From contig CM026551.1 in assembly GCA_015143295.1 (NCBI GenBank), forward strand, positions 47,542,034-47,606,033: DNA of 64,000 nt, read 5' to 3'. Position numbers and translations under genes: made by a program. Numbering within the stretch: the first letter of the stretch is position 1; each line of letters begins with the position of its first letter. This document shows positions 1 to 22,800 of the stretch, one piece after another. The DNA is from Tetracentron sinense. Taxonomy: Eukaryota > Streptophyta > Magnoliopsida > Trochodendrales > Trochodendraceae. The notes beneath the pieces are model-generated. The model saw only the letters and a list, made by a program, of their open reading frames with translations, did no database searches and was not told the origin of the DNA.

Positions 1-235
1 AATGTTTACCAAAGGAGAAAAACCTTAAAATAAGTGAATAAAAACTTGTGAAGATGTGAAAGAGGGATGCCTTTATATAGGCACCATCCCATCCCTTCAC
101 AAAAGACATGACCAATGTAACACTAATGGTTCCCAAGAGGTGCAACTTATGGAAACATTAAGCTTCCAAAGGGTGTGACTAAATCCTTTTTCAAAAGACA
201 ATTTGAATCTCAACAAACAATAGAAATACAGCAAC
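1..235. repeat. ~235-bp direct repeat, left copy
   Basis: This segment matches 4629-4862 almost base for base over its first 150 positions and with small gaps afterwards. Both copies contain the phrase TTTATATAGGCACCATC and then GACATGACCAATG. The pair brackets the decayed copia element. The copies could be LTR fragments or the ends of an older repeat into which the copia element inserted; the left copy may continue beyond the window. I see no coding content. Confidence 0.7.
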
Positions 236-724
236 CCCAAATGATTCAAATTTTAAAAACAAATTCGGGTTAAGGTGGAGAAGAAGTGCATGGCTGCCAG
301 TGAACAATCTTAACTGTAATTTAAGAGTAAACAAGACAGGTTTACAAGAGTTAAGTGAACAGAATCTTAACGTCTCCTTTTAATGTAAAAAGGCTATACA
401 TGTCACTCAGACAACTGTAGGTTGTTCTGCGATTTGGTACGTTTTGGCCCTACACCAATACCTGGATTTCATGAGTACTCTAAAGGATTGACCTCTATTT
501 TCATAGGAAGCAGCCCCACTTCCACTCATATATGTGAATTCCATTAAGTGTACACCACAGCTGGATACACCACCAATTTATGGTGTAATGGATTCATTAT
601 GAGTTCTAAGACTCGTCCTTGTTGCTACATGCACTGCCTACACCATCGAAGGGGCACTATAAATGCTCCCGAGTGTCTTGTTGTTTACCCATTGAACCTA
701 TTTCATGGGATATCCACTGGGTTG

Positions 725-1778
725 CCGACAATGGTAACTCATACATTAGGCTGAGTTGGTACTTCTTTGACCTCACAAAATCTACTTCGAGTCCTCCTGG
801 ATAATTGACTCTAGTTATTTTGAGCATATGACTAGTATGCCCTCTTTGTTTTCTACTTATTCTGTTTATTTTGGTAGAGATAAAGTTTGAATTGCATATG
901 ACACTTTCTCTTCTGTCGCTGGAAAGGCCCACCTGACTTTAGCCTCTGTTCTTCATGTCCCTGATTTTGCAGCAAATCTTCTATTTGTTAGTTCTCTTAC
1001 AAAAAAAATTGAATTGTAGTATCACTTTCTTTCCTTCTTACTGCATTTTTCAAGACTTGGTAACGATGAAGATGATTGGTACGGGCAGTAAAGCTGTCAG
1101 CCTCTATTTATTGGATGCGACTTCCACTGTTCTTCGAGCATTTCAGTCTTATAATAGTAGTAGTGGTAGAAGTGTCAATAAAGAGAGTGTCCTGTGTTGG
1201 CATGCCCGTCTTGGTCATGTTTTCATTCAATACTTAAAGATTATGTTTCCAAACTTATTTGCTTCTCTCTCTATGTCCGATCTCTGTTGTGAAGTGTGAA
1301 TTTGCAAAGCATCATCGTGCTTCTTTTTCTCCTGGTAATAAAAGTTCTGATGTGTTTGATATCATTCATACTGATGTTTGGGGACCTTCACCTATTACCT
1401 CTATTTCTGGTTATCAATATTTTGTATTTTGTTGATGATTATTCTAAATATACGTGGATTTATCTCATGAAATCAAAAGATGAGGTTTATACTATTTTCA
1501 AACACTCCCATATATTAATTCAGACACAATTTGAAAAAATGATCAAAATTCTTCGATCTGATCAAGGGAGAGAGTATACATGTGGGGGGTTGACCAAATA
1601 TTTGATTATAAACGGGATAGAACATCAGTATTTTTGTTCGTACAACCCTCAACAAAACGGTGTTGCTAAAAGAAAAAATCATTTGTTGGAGGTAACTCGC
1701 GCTCTCCTATTACAAAGTAATGTTCCAAAGTTTTTTTGGACTGAAGTTGTCCTAACTGCTGTGTTTCTTATTAGTTGA
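725..1778 (+). pseudogene. Ty1/copia pol fragment: GAG-pre-integrase and integrase
   Basis: Read across frameshifts, this stretch gives the usual copia order. A protease-to-integrase linker (ASVLHVPDFAANLL, about 940-980) is followed by the integrase zinc motif (CWHARLGH, then CEVCEFAKHH) and the catalytic core (FVDDYSKYTW near 1425-1455, LRSDQGREYT near 1550-1580). The third acidic residue of the DDE triad is lost: the expected NGVAERKN reads NGVAKRKN, with AAA at 1668-1670. Frameshifts near 900 and 1290, a stop codon after 1778 and this substitution show a dead copy. Upstream, 240-725 has short non-coding or unreadable pieces. Confidence 0.85.
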
Positions 1779-1931
1779 TTCCCCTCTTGTGTTTTGCACT
1801 TTCAGTCTCCCTCTCAGCCCTTAAAACCTAAGAGTCCTCTGTTTCTTATTCTCCCCAAAGTCTTTAGTTGTGTTTGTCATGTGCATATCTTGGGCTCTAA
1901 CAGAACTAAGTTCCCCCAAGGTTCTTAAGTG

Positions 1932-2252
1932 CATAGTTACCAACCACCCAAATTATACCCGTATAATACTTTTGGGGGGTCGCCGTATAAAACTACATAT
2001 TTTTGCCATGTTACGTATTATATGTACCGTCATATAATACCCGAATTACGTATTAAACGCATATTTTAGCAATACTTTTACTTGTTAAATGCATATTTCA
2101 TATTGAATTATTGTTATTAGTTAATATCATGATTTATAATTATTAATTTTTTTTTAATTTCCCGTACTTTACCATGCTTTTGTCGTATAACACCCGTACT
2201 TCCCGAACGGATCATTGTCGTATTATACAAGTACTAGTACTTGGTAACTATG
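1932..2252. mobile_element. hAT-like MITE inserted in the copia element
   Basis: The 321-bp AT-rich element has perfect 12-bp terminal inverted repeats (CATAGTTACCAA and TTGGTAACTATG). It is flanked by an exact 8-bp target duplication, CTTAAGTG, at 1924-1931 and 2253-2260. An 8-bp duplication is typical of hAT transposases. It encodes nothing, so it would have been moved in trans. It sits between the integrase and reverse-transcriptase parts of the copia element and is therefore younger than that element. Confidence 0.85.
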
Positions 2253-2599
2253 CTTAAGTGTATCTTCCTTGGGTATTCCTTTCATCATAAGGGATACAAA
2301 TGTTATCATCTTCTTTCTCGGGAAAAATTTGTCTCTACGGATGTTACATTCTGAGTCTATTCTCTTCTATTTTTATCATTCCTCTATTTAGGGGGAGAGT
2401 GAGTGTGAAGGAAGAAGGATTTCATTGCCAATTCTAATTATACCTCCCTCATCATTGACTCTTGATCACTCTGTTACTGCTGCTTAAGAGGAGAATGTTA
2501 GAAAATAGGGAGAGATTCAAGTCTACCAAAGAAGGGCGAAAACAAACACGGACTCGAATCAAATCATCTCCTCGGATGATCCAAGTAAAACCCTTCCTG

Positions 2600-3015
2600 T
2601 AAGTACTTCTTTGCCTCCAGTGTCTATTGATGAATCTAATATTCCTATTGCTCTCAGGAAGGGTAAGAGGTCTTGTACTCAACATCCTATTGCTAACTAC
2701 ATCCTACAAAGCGTTGTCTCCGTCTTACAAGTCGTTTGTGTCTTCACTATCATCCATTTCCATTCATATTATGTCACCAATGTTTTAAACCAACCAATGT
2801 GGAGAGAAGCAATGATAGAAGAGATGAATGCGCTCGACAAAAATAATACTTGGGTATAGATCTTCCTCAAGAAAAAACTCTTATGGGGTGTAAATGGGTA
2901 TTCACAGCCAAATACGACTACACTCAGACTTATGGAATTGACTATCAGGAGACATTTGCCCCAGTAGCAAAGATGAATTCAATTCATATAATCTACGGTA
3001 TGCAAACTTCACCTC
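2600..3015 (+). pseudogene. Ty1/copia reverse transcriptase, N-terminal part
   Basis: The translation resembles the start of copia reverse transcriptase: NQPMWREAMIEEMNALDKNN, then a frameshift, then GCKWVFTAKYDYTQ and GIDYQETFAPVAKMNSI. These are standard copia RT landmarks. The coding sense stops at about 3012, where the continuation of the gene appears on the opposite strand (see the inverted segment at 3018-3730). Confidence 0.85.
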
Positions 3016-3017
3016 AG

Positions 3018-3730
3018 ATGAGTTATTCCCTGATAAAGTGATGATTTATTTCAATGTGTTTGGATCTATCGTGTAACACTGGGTTATGACCTATAATGAT
3101 TGCTGCCTTGTTGTAATAGTATAAACTCATAGGTCCTTCAACTGGAATTCCCAACTCCTGAATGAGGATCTTTAGCCACAGTAACTCACATATACCATGT
3201 GTCATTGATCGAAATTCTGCCTCTGCACGCAACCACTGCTTATTTTTTACTGCGTCATGTGACCAAATTACCTCCAACAAAAGAGATCTAGGATGTACTT
3301 TGTTTGAGATATAAAGATGCCATTAGGAGATTTAGCAACCTCTATTCCCAAGAAGTACTTAAGAACACTCAGATCCTTGATCTCAAACTCATTTGCTAGA
3401 TACTTCTTCAGTTGTTCAATCTCTGTCATATTGCTTCCTGTGGCAACTATATCATCTACATACACGATAAGAACTGTACTGTCATCCTTGGTGTGCCTCA
3501 CAAATAATGTATGATCAGCCTGACTTTGTAAGTATCAACTTCTCTTTACAACAACAATGAACCTTTCAAACCAGGCTCTAGGAGATTGCTTTATGCTATA
3601 TAACATCTTTGGCTTGCACACCTTCTTTTCACTTCTTTCAAGGTAAAATCCTAGAGGAGCCATATAAACTTCTTTCTTCAAAGTATCATGGAGAAAATCA
3701 TTTTTGACATCAAGTTGGTAAAGTGGTCAC
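3018..3730 (-). pseudogene. Inverted RT and RNase H segment of the copia element
   Basis: Read on the minus strand from 3730 down, it begins with YQLDVKNDFLHDTLKKEVYM. It continues through KPKMLYSIKQSPRAWFERF and the catalytic motif VLIVYVDDIV (near 3450-3480), then reaches the RNase H portion RAEAEFRSMTHGICELLWL and HIEINHHFIREK. This is exactly the part missing between the plus-strand RT start (ending ~3012) and the plus-strand RNase H tail (from ~3731). The middle third of pol has therefore been inverted in place. Confidence 0.85.
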
Positions 3731-3868
3731 AACTTATTTGCTGCTAATGATATGAAGACTAATGATCAACTAGTTGATGTTCTTACCAAGGCTGTTAGCA
3801 ATGCTCGGTTACTTGAAATGTTAGGCAAGTAGGCATGATAAATATATAAGCATCATCTTGAGGGGGAG
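3731..3868 (+). pseudogene. Copia RNase H tail and polypurine tract
   Basis: The plus strand reads NDMKTNDQLVDVLTKAV, the C-terminal copia RNase H signature. It is followed near 3857-3868 by GAGGGGGAGTG, a typical copia polypurine tract directly before an LTR. It resumes the reading that stops at the inverted segment. Confidence 0.8.
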
Positions 3869-4092
3869 TGTTGACAAGGGTATTTATGGTTTTTCATGTT
3901 ATTAGCTAGACCGTGTGTATTACGTGTACCGTATCTAATATACGTAGTACACATAAAGGTAAAAGTGTAATTCTCGTCTTTAGTAATAATATATAAAGAA
4001 AATGAGAGACATGAATTATTCATGCTCTCTAACCATAATCACTTCTCTCTTTCTCTTCTCTTTCTCTATTCTCTACCTCTTTCTACTCTGTG
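3869..4092 (+). mobile_element. Copia 3' LTR (remnant)
   Basis: It starts TGTTGACAAGG directly after the polypurine tract. It contains AATAATATATAAAG as a TATA-like stretch and a CT-rich tail (about 4030-4090), as copia LTRs commonly do. The right edge is estimated. I found no matching 5' LTR in the window, so the element is truncated on its left. Confidence 0.6.
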
Positions 4093-4628
4093 GGGTACCA
4101 AACAGCCAGATGAAAAGGTAGATTAGGCCTAAAGTGTCAAGACTGTAAAAATGACCTCACCAAAAACCTACCATTGTTATCCAGAGGCCAAACCCCGACA
4201 ATCCCGACCACAGGGTCAAGGAGTTACTTGCTGCAATTGAGATAATAATCTCTCCAAGTCCTGAACCTCACAGTCAAAAAGATTGCGCCTTAAAATAGGA
4301 GTCCAAGAGGGCACCTCATCTCTCAATTTTAAATACTCGGCCACATAGGACTCTTTGTTTGAGGCTAACAGGAAGAGGTGGCCAAACACTTGCCGAAGCG
4401 GGCAAGGACCACACCAAGGATTGTGCCAAAAGCTGATCTTTGCTCAATTACCCACTTTGAACCAAGTCAATCTAGAAAATTCATCCCAGCTATAACCTTC
4501 CACACCCCGACACCCAACCTCTAGGATACAACGACTATTGCCTAATCACAAGTGTGTACACACTGAAACAGGCCCGAACAATCATATAGGATAACCCGAA
4601 TGAAATTAAATAATTGAGGACAAAACAA

Positions 4629-4862
4629 ATGTTTACCAAAGGAGAAAAACCTTAGAATAAGTGAATTAAAGACTTGGGAAGATGTGAGGGAGAGGATGCG
4701 TTTATATAGGCACCATCACACTCCTTCACGAAAGACATGACCAATGGAACATTAATGGTTCCCAAGAGATGCAACCTATGGAAAAAAAGTTTCCAAAAGG
4801 TGTAACTAAACCCTTTTTAAAAATACATGATTTGAATAACAACAAACAATAAAAAAATAATA
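4629..4862. repeat. ~235-bp direct repeat, right copy
   Basis: This is the second copy of the sequence at 1-235, in the same orientation, diverged by scattered substitutions. The stretch between the copia LTR and this copy (4093-4628) shows no coding potential that I recognise and may belong to the same outer repeat. Confidence 0.7.
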
Positions 4863-5205
4863 TGCATTACTAACTCGGGAACTCCAATAGTTAAATTTAG
4901 GTTCTCACTTTTCCTAGCTTTTGCTGTTGAAAGGAAAGAAAACTTGGTAACTCAGTCAAATTGACTCAACAAGGCATTTGGTAAGGGGCTGAATCCTAAA
5001 TTACTCCCTATGTGATGGTTTTAAACTCCCCCCCTGTTTCTGTGGAGCTCATAACCAAGTCAATATATATATATATATATAGGTGAGGAAGTAAAAGTGA
5101 TAACAAAGGGAAGCAGAGCTATGTTCACAACGTCATGTAGAGAAAAAAGTCGAACAATTACTTTTCGGTCATACCTCAACACTGGGAATGCTTTTCTTGC
5201 ATGTT

Positions 5206-15971
<10,766 letters not shown>

Positions 15972-16085
15972 TTCTGCGATCTGCTGCTGCTGTTTCAGAG
16001 AGAGAGAGAGTGTTGGCTGGGTTGGTTTTAGAGAGAGAGAGAGACAGAGAGGGCCTTTCAGGCTTTCACGGTTTCATCTTAGGGG

Positions 16086-16130
16086 TTTTGGCGGGAAGGA
16101 GAGGAGGATCAGTTGGTTTTGGCGCCAAAA
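16086..16130. promoter_or_regulatory. Two E2F-type sites upstream of MCM3
   Basis: TTTTGGCGGGAA (16086-16097) and the perfect palindrome TTTTGGCGCCAAAA (16117-16130) match the E2F consensus TTTSSCGS. They lie 115-160 bp upstream of the MCM3 start codon. Plant MCM genes are known E2F targets expressed at G1/S, so these are the likely cell-cycle control sites. The stretch between them and the ATG holds CT/GA-rich leader repeats (15998-16050). Confidence 0.85.
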
Positions 16131-16214
16131 AATATAAATGAAATGATATGCAAATGCAAATGCAACTTCGGCATTTCATTTGCAGCTTCGGTTAAACCTT
16201 TCCAGTTGGTTACA

Positions 16215-16458
16215 AAAACGGGAGATAGAATCCAGCCAATCGCGATTGATCGCACCCAATAGGGTTAAAATTTCTTAACCTTAGGGTTAAATTTTTTTCA
16301 ATATTTTTTCCTAAAAACCAAGGTTAGATTTGTAGAACCCTAAGGATTAGTGAATCTTAACCACGGTTAATAGGGATTTAAAAGGAACACGTGTTGACCT
16401 ATGGCTGTGATTGAACTCTTTGAATTTAGTAACGATTGGTTGTGATTCATTCTCCAAA
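16215..16458. mobile_element. Fold-back MITE remnant upstream of MCM3
   Basis: Its words GCCAATCGCGATTG, ACCACGGTTAATAGG and GTGATTGAACTC match the element at 8541-8908, with the left arm shortened. It lies ~90 bp beyond the E2F sites. Confidence 0.65.
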
Positions 16459-16569
16459 AACAGATATTAACTATGAAGAGGAGCTCAAGTTGAATAGTCA
16501 ACCCGAGCAACCTAAAAAAATTCCTTGGAAACAGTCAACCGGTTGAACATGACATATTTGGAAAATAAT

Positions 16570-17420
16570 TACCTCTTCGGTCAGTGACGCGAGGAGGGGC
16601 GTCTCGGCTTCCTTTTCTTGCCATGTGTCCCTCTTTTAACTCTCTTTAATTGTCGTTCAAATTCACTCACCCCTAAGGTTCACCTATCTACTCTTAGCTT
16701 TTAGAAAAATGAAATAAAATAATTTAACCCGAGTTTATGGTGAAGGGACAGTGTTGTGAGAGTGAGGAGCAATAGTTCGTTGATCAAACTATTTTTCTTG
16801 TGCGGCCCTTGAAGGTAGGGGTTTTAGGGCCTCACCCCAATGTATGAGAGCCGTTATCCGGTAAGACCTAGGCCTAGCCAACACTAATAGTAAGGAATTT
16901 GGATTTTAGGGTAGAATTTGTGATTTTTATTAGGGGGGAAACTAATCCAATTTTAAGCAGCCGATGATAGTAATTTGCTTCGTTCAAAGGCCAGTTCAAA
17001 GCTTTTTGAAAAAGGGTAAGAGTAATGCTACGTCCACTTTTCGGTCATCCACTCTCTTCTATTTTTATACAATAACACAAAATAGTATGACACTTTTTAG
17101 GCTTTTGGCACCTTAGGGTGCCCTTAGGTCTATTGTGTGCGTAGCGTGTTACTTGATACCCTTCCAACAAAAAGAAAAAAGGTAATAATCCCCTCTCCCT
17201 TTTCTCGCGCTACGTGCCCCCTTTTAACTCCATTTAAATTTGATTTAAGATTCACTAGCCAGATTTCATAGTTCTAACATTGGTTTTTAGTATAAAAAAA
17301 AAGAGCCCTGGTTTAAAATATTAACCACAATTAAAAGAGGTTACTCATATTTAAAAAGGCACATGAAAAAGAAAAAGGAGAGAGACGTCACACCCACGTG
17401 GAGCGAAACTACTGCTCTTT
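16570..17420. repeat. Decayed fragments of the fold-back MITE family
   Basis: Pieces near 16615-16710 and 17200-17370 carry the family words CCATGTGTCCCTCTTTTAAC, AAGATTCACTAGCC and GGTTTTTAG. No complete arm pair or target duplication can be defined. No gene is visible here. Confidence 0.5.
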
Positions 17421-18002
17421 TCAAAAGCACCTTTAAGTTGAAAGTGGGGGGCATTTTTTATTAAATCAAAAAAACTATTTGAGGCGTTTTTTGTCATTCA
17501 TAAGCCGAAACTAACGCTGGTTAACAGAAATACACGCAAAGTCTTGAAATTTTGGGTTTGATAGAAAATAGTTTTTATTTAGAGGCACATGTCCGTTCAT
17601 TTTACAATAAGAATTGCCTACCAATACATACAAAGTTGGTGTATTCCCTGAGTCATTCAGTGGGATTCCTTTGAAAAATACTCAACAAGGATATTTACAA
17701 AAGAATGTGAAGATTTTGATTACTATTTCTCCAAGTCCTATAAAGAAGTCTCTTGGAATGTATTTAGAGAAGAAAGTGAAGGTTTTGATTACTCTTTCAT
17801 TTGTACTATGTATGCATTGTAGAATTTCTTTATTTATGCACTCGTTATCTTGGTTGGAGGAAACCTCCAACAATATCTTTTGGCTTCTACTACTCCAAAA
17901 TTGGTTTGAGATTGGGCGTGATGTTATTTGATCTGAGTAGAAACAAGGGAAGACCTTGCCGCCATTGCTGCACCAAGCAGCAGGTCTTATTCCTTAACCC
18001 TA

Positions 18003-18139
18003 TGTTTGGTTGCTGAGAAAATAAGCCAAAATATGGAAAAGAGTAGAAAATCAGACAAAACAAAATTAAGAATTGTATTAGATATCTTTAATTTTCTTTT
18101 CTTTTCCATGTTTTTACCTATTTTCTCAGCAACCAAACA
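18003..18139. mobile_element. TA-flanked 137-bp MITE between MCM3 and KAS I
   Basis: It has perfect ~20-bp terminal inverted repeats (TGTTTGGTTGCTGAGAAAAT and its complement), flanked by TA on both sides (18001-18002, 18140-18141). The TA duplication is compatible with a Tc1/mariner-type (Stowaway) or short Harbinger-type element. It is non-coding and lies ~550 bp downstream of the KAS I stop codon. Confidence 0.8.
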
Positions 18140-18684
18140 TAGCATAAAGGTTCTTAGGATTGCCAATTATGTGGAAATGAATGTGTCATCTGCATCACTA
18201 CACAAAACAAAGCCCCCCATTCTAGAGTAAGTTAGCTTTGCCGCCGATCTAAGAGGCGACGTATAACTGTTTATGGCTTTTGGAATATAAACTAACTTTT
18301 AGGCTACATTTGCGTTGCTGGCATAAAATACAACATGCTTCAACTAATGATGCAAAGTCATGCTACAGATCTCTCAGAAAAAATGCCAAAATATGCTTTT
18401 CCATCAACTACATATTGTTCTCAAAAAAAAAAAAAACTACATAACTCCAAAACTGAACAAAATGTTACATTATTAACATCTTATATTCCAATTTTCCTAA
18501 TGGAAAAAATTGCAAGTCATTGAGCTAGAGTTCCACTTACAAATTATTCATAATAACCATATATGGCTGTAAGCCCGTGTGCAAGAGCCCAAAAAGTAAG
18601 AAAGATGAAATAGCCTCTATAAGAAACCGGATCTTGGAAGAGAAAGATCTCGTTGTTCTGCAAAATTTGCAGATAATTGGATGA

Positions 18685-19814
18685 TCAGGGCTTGAAGGCT
18701 GAAAACACCACGACAGAGTTGTGTCCTCCGAACCCAAAAGAATTTGAAATGGCTGCAAATAATAGAGGGATATGAGTTTTTTTAGTGTTGATGATTGGAT
18801 TTCAAGAAATTCAAAAAGGAGACATGGGGTTCGGCGCCTCACCAACATTCACTTCATGCTGCTGCTTTTTATTTGCAACTGTATCGAACTCTACCGAAGG
18901 CTCTGGATTCTGCAGTTATGGAAAGAAAAATCGAACACCAAATCAGTTAGGTAAAATTATCAAACTATTTAATATCAAATTTAAAGTTTAAAAAAAACTG
19001 TAAATTTAATTGTGATGTCTATGGTTTTGACAACAGCAGTTATAAGTGCAAATTATAGTGTTGTGACGGTTTAGATAAGGGCAGAGGGAATTTCCAGTGG
19101 AGCGGTGAAATGCATAGAGATCATAAAGAACACCAACGGCAACAGCATTCTGCTGGGTGACACTGAAGAAAGCTAAAGGAGCGAATGGCATTTGATACCC
19201 ATAATATGATTAGTCCGGCATGGGCTACGTGAGCCCCTTTTAGTTTACAGGACAAATAGATGTCGGGCATTCTCGGCCCAACAAGCAAGCCAGGCAACCT
19301 ATGCTTTGACCTGCAAAAAGCACTCAGCACTCGGTTGGGATCGTCACAGATCAAAAAAGATTGCAATCAGTTTTCAAGTCAAATATAAGGAAGAGTTTTC
19401 TTATAAAAAATAATTGTAAGAAATTAGCAAAAAGAATCCAAACGGCCATTAACAGCCATTATAACCATTATTAAAGGACCTTGTAACCATTATAATGTTG
19501 AGAAACAGACAAGTTCCACCACCATTACCCCCTGCGGTCCTATTTCACCTTCATTTCATGAGTTATTATGTTATATAGCCCAAAATAAGTAGGAGAATTC
19601 TCTCAGAAGTAAAACGTACAAATTGGTTTATAGTAGGATGCAGCCACCCTGTAGTTATCGCTTTCATTGTGGCAATGGCTTCTAAACCCCCAGACGCACC
19701 GAGGCAGTGACCTATCATTGACTGAGGACAAACAAAAATTAATGCATGCAAAATATATTATTCTGTTTATGGAGAGGAAATACTACAATCTAAAACTGCT
19801 ACAATTTGGAGGCT

Positions 19815-19870
<56 letters not shown>

Positions 19871-22800
19871 ACCTTGGTCGCATTAATTTTGATTTCTGAA
19901 GTGTTCTTGAATACCTTTTTTATAGCATTCACCTCAGCTAGGTCACCAGCAATTGTCGAAGTGGCATGTGCATTTATATAGTTAACCTGGAAAAAGAAAA
20001 GGAAAATAACACACTTAAAATTTCTTTTTAGCGAGTAGAATAACCTAAGATGGAGACAAGAAGTAATCACATATCTGGGCGCTAATTCAAGGGACGAATG
20101 TCTTAAATTAAAGGGGCATTAGCATATAATTGCCATTGGCTATTGGGGACCATTTCTATATTCTCCATCTAATTGCAATCACAGCACGTGTTTCACCTTA
20201 TAAACCACACAACACCACAGCGCACCTATGAAAGTGCTGGATAAGGAGTGGAAGACTCTTTGGAGATGGGGATGCCTTTTTGAGAATACAAGAGCCTTTG
20301 CCTCAAGTTATGGCTTTGACCATAACTTAATGAGGATGGATTCCATAGAACTCTCCTTGGTTGCAGTTGTGGCTTTTGATAGAATAGAATGGTGAAATAG
20401 GATTCGTGTTGCGGATGGGCCATAGTAACAAAATTTTATGATTTTTTCAAAGAGTCCTGAATAATTCGCGATTTTTTCATCTAACGCTTAATTCACGAAG
20501 TATTCTCGATTCATTTTTTAAAAAAAATTGCGACTTTACAAAAAGTCATGAATTTAATGAATTAAATGCAAATTATTCACTTTTTATATTAAAAAAAAAA
20601 GTCCAGAACACATATGTAATATAGGAAATAAATTTGTTTATAATTTTACACAATCACTAGTCTTATTTAAAATTTTCTCATATCTTGCATAACATTTTCT
20701 CGATTTGTTTTCCCTTTTTTTACCAAATTTTTTCTGAATTTTACCCTATCCGTATGATTTCCGAACTCCGACTTGGTGACTACGGTGGACCGGGCCCTAT
20801 ATCGTTGGAATAAGGTTTTGGTGACTGATGATGATGATGATTCGTTGGACTCTTTGATGCCTGCTGAAACCGAAACTGAGGGTATTCCCTTCAGAATCCT
20901 TCATGGTACTCCCAACTAGACCTGGATTACCAAGAGAACAACCATTGAAGTTTAGCTTTATAATATCAGGAATAAGCTTCTTCCAACAAGGGCTTTATGA
21001 GATCTTGTGTTTCTGAATTGCAAACCAAAATTTCCTTCAACCAGATTCAAAAGCTGACATTCAAACCTCTTTAAATTCTATTAGGATAGAGGAACTTGGT
21101 ACATGGCAACACCAGAACGTCATCTTGGGATTTATATTGGTTGCCAATTTCTTTCCAGTCAACGACACCAATAAAAAGCAATGGGAGGAGCATCCAAAGA
21201 GTTTTTCCCCAATCCTTCAACCTTCTTGGGTGCCACCCATATTAATGTCCTCTATTTATGCCAGCAAGATCCATTCAGGATTTGAGGGTTCTAATCGTTG
21301 TTTCATGTGCCTTCAAGAGGAAGAATCGGTGGACCATATGCTTATGCAATGCCCTTCCACGAGCGAGATTTAGGGGTTCTCTCTCTCGAGTAGAAGTGGA
21401 TTGGGTCTTCCCTTATTCCTTTCAAAACTTCTTATCTTGATGGTTTGTGGTAAGTGCGGATGGGGCACGAAATGCGATTTGGTCGGTTCTTCTAGAAATC
21501 ACAACTTGGTCACTCTGGAAAGAGAGAAACAAGAGTCTTTGAGGACTCCCCGTCTTCTACGCATATCCGCTCTCAAATCCGCTTACTTGTTCTTGAATGG
21601 TGCTCCATTAGGCATGATGGGGAGGATGTGGGTGTGATGTTGGGTTGAGTCTTGTGCTTATTCGATCCCTTCAGTAGCCAAGGGGTCCCCTCATATGTTT
21701 TTAGTTTCTCTTTTTCTCTGTTTTTTTCCTTGTCGAATTTACACACTTGTAAACTCCATCTAGCTGTAATGGTTCGCCTTTTGCTTTAGTTTTATACTAG
21801 TGAGAGCGGAACGTGAAAGAGAGGAAGGGGAGAGAGACTGGGATGAGGGACCCTAGTGAGGGCATTTCGAAAACAAAATACGGAATATTTTGGGTATAGA
21901 AACTTGAAGGACATTTTGGATAAAAATAATTGTGAGACCAGTTGCTTATTGAAATACGATGTTGGGACATTTTAAGAACCAAAAAGCTTTAGACATTTTG
22001 GGTATAACAAAGAAAGTTGGCGGGTGGGGCCTTGAGGAGACCGTCTTTCAGAGCATTTTGCCTAGAGAGCAAGGAGACCGGTTACGCCACTGAGTTCGCC
22101 ATGTGTCCCTTTTAACACTACTTAACTGTGATTAAGATTCACCCACCCCGAGGGTTCACTCACTTATCCTTGGCTTTTAGAAAAAATTATGAAAAAAATA
22201 TTAATCCTAGAAGTTAGTGAATTTTAACCCAGGTTTAAAAGAAATTAAATTTTTTTTTTTCTTAAAACCAAGAATAAGTGGGTGAACCCTAGGGGTCGGT
22301 AAATCTGAACCACTGTTGGAGTCATGTTAGTCCCTTGAGGTTGCCATGTCTCTTTTGACACCCCATAACTTTGGTTAAGATTCATCTACCCCTAGAGTTC
22401 ACCCACCTATCCTTGGTTTTTGGAAAAAAAATATTAATTTGTTTTAAACCTAGTTAAAATTCACTAATTCCTAGGGTTAAATTCTTTTTAAATATATTTT
22501 TTTGCTAAAATCCAAAGATAAGTGGGTGAACCTTAGGGGTGAGGGAATCTTAACCACTATTCAAGAATGTTAAAAGGGACACATGGCGACCTCAGTAGCA
22601 TAACCGGACTCAAGGAGTCTGGTTATAACCATAGGGTATAGATAGATAGATAGATGAGGGGTAGTATGGGAATTAAAAAAATATTCAATAAGTATGTCTT
22701 ATATAATGATTATGATAAGGGTAGTTTGGGAATTTTGCAAAATTGCATCTACGTTTTCAAGGGCTCACTATATATAAGATAAGAAAGAGAAGAAGAAGAG

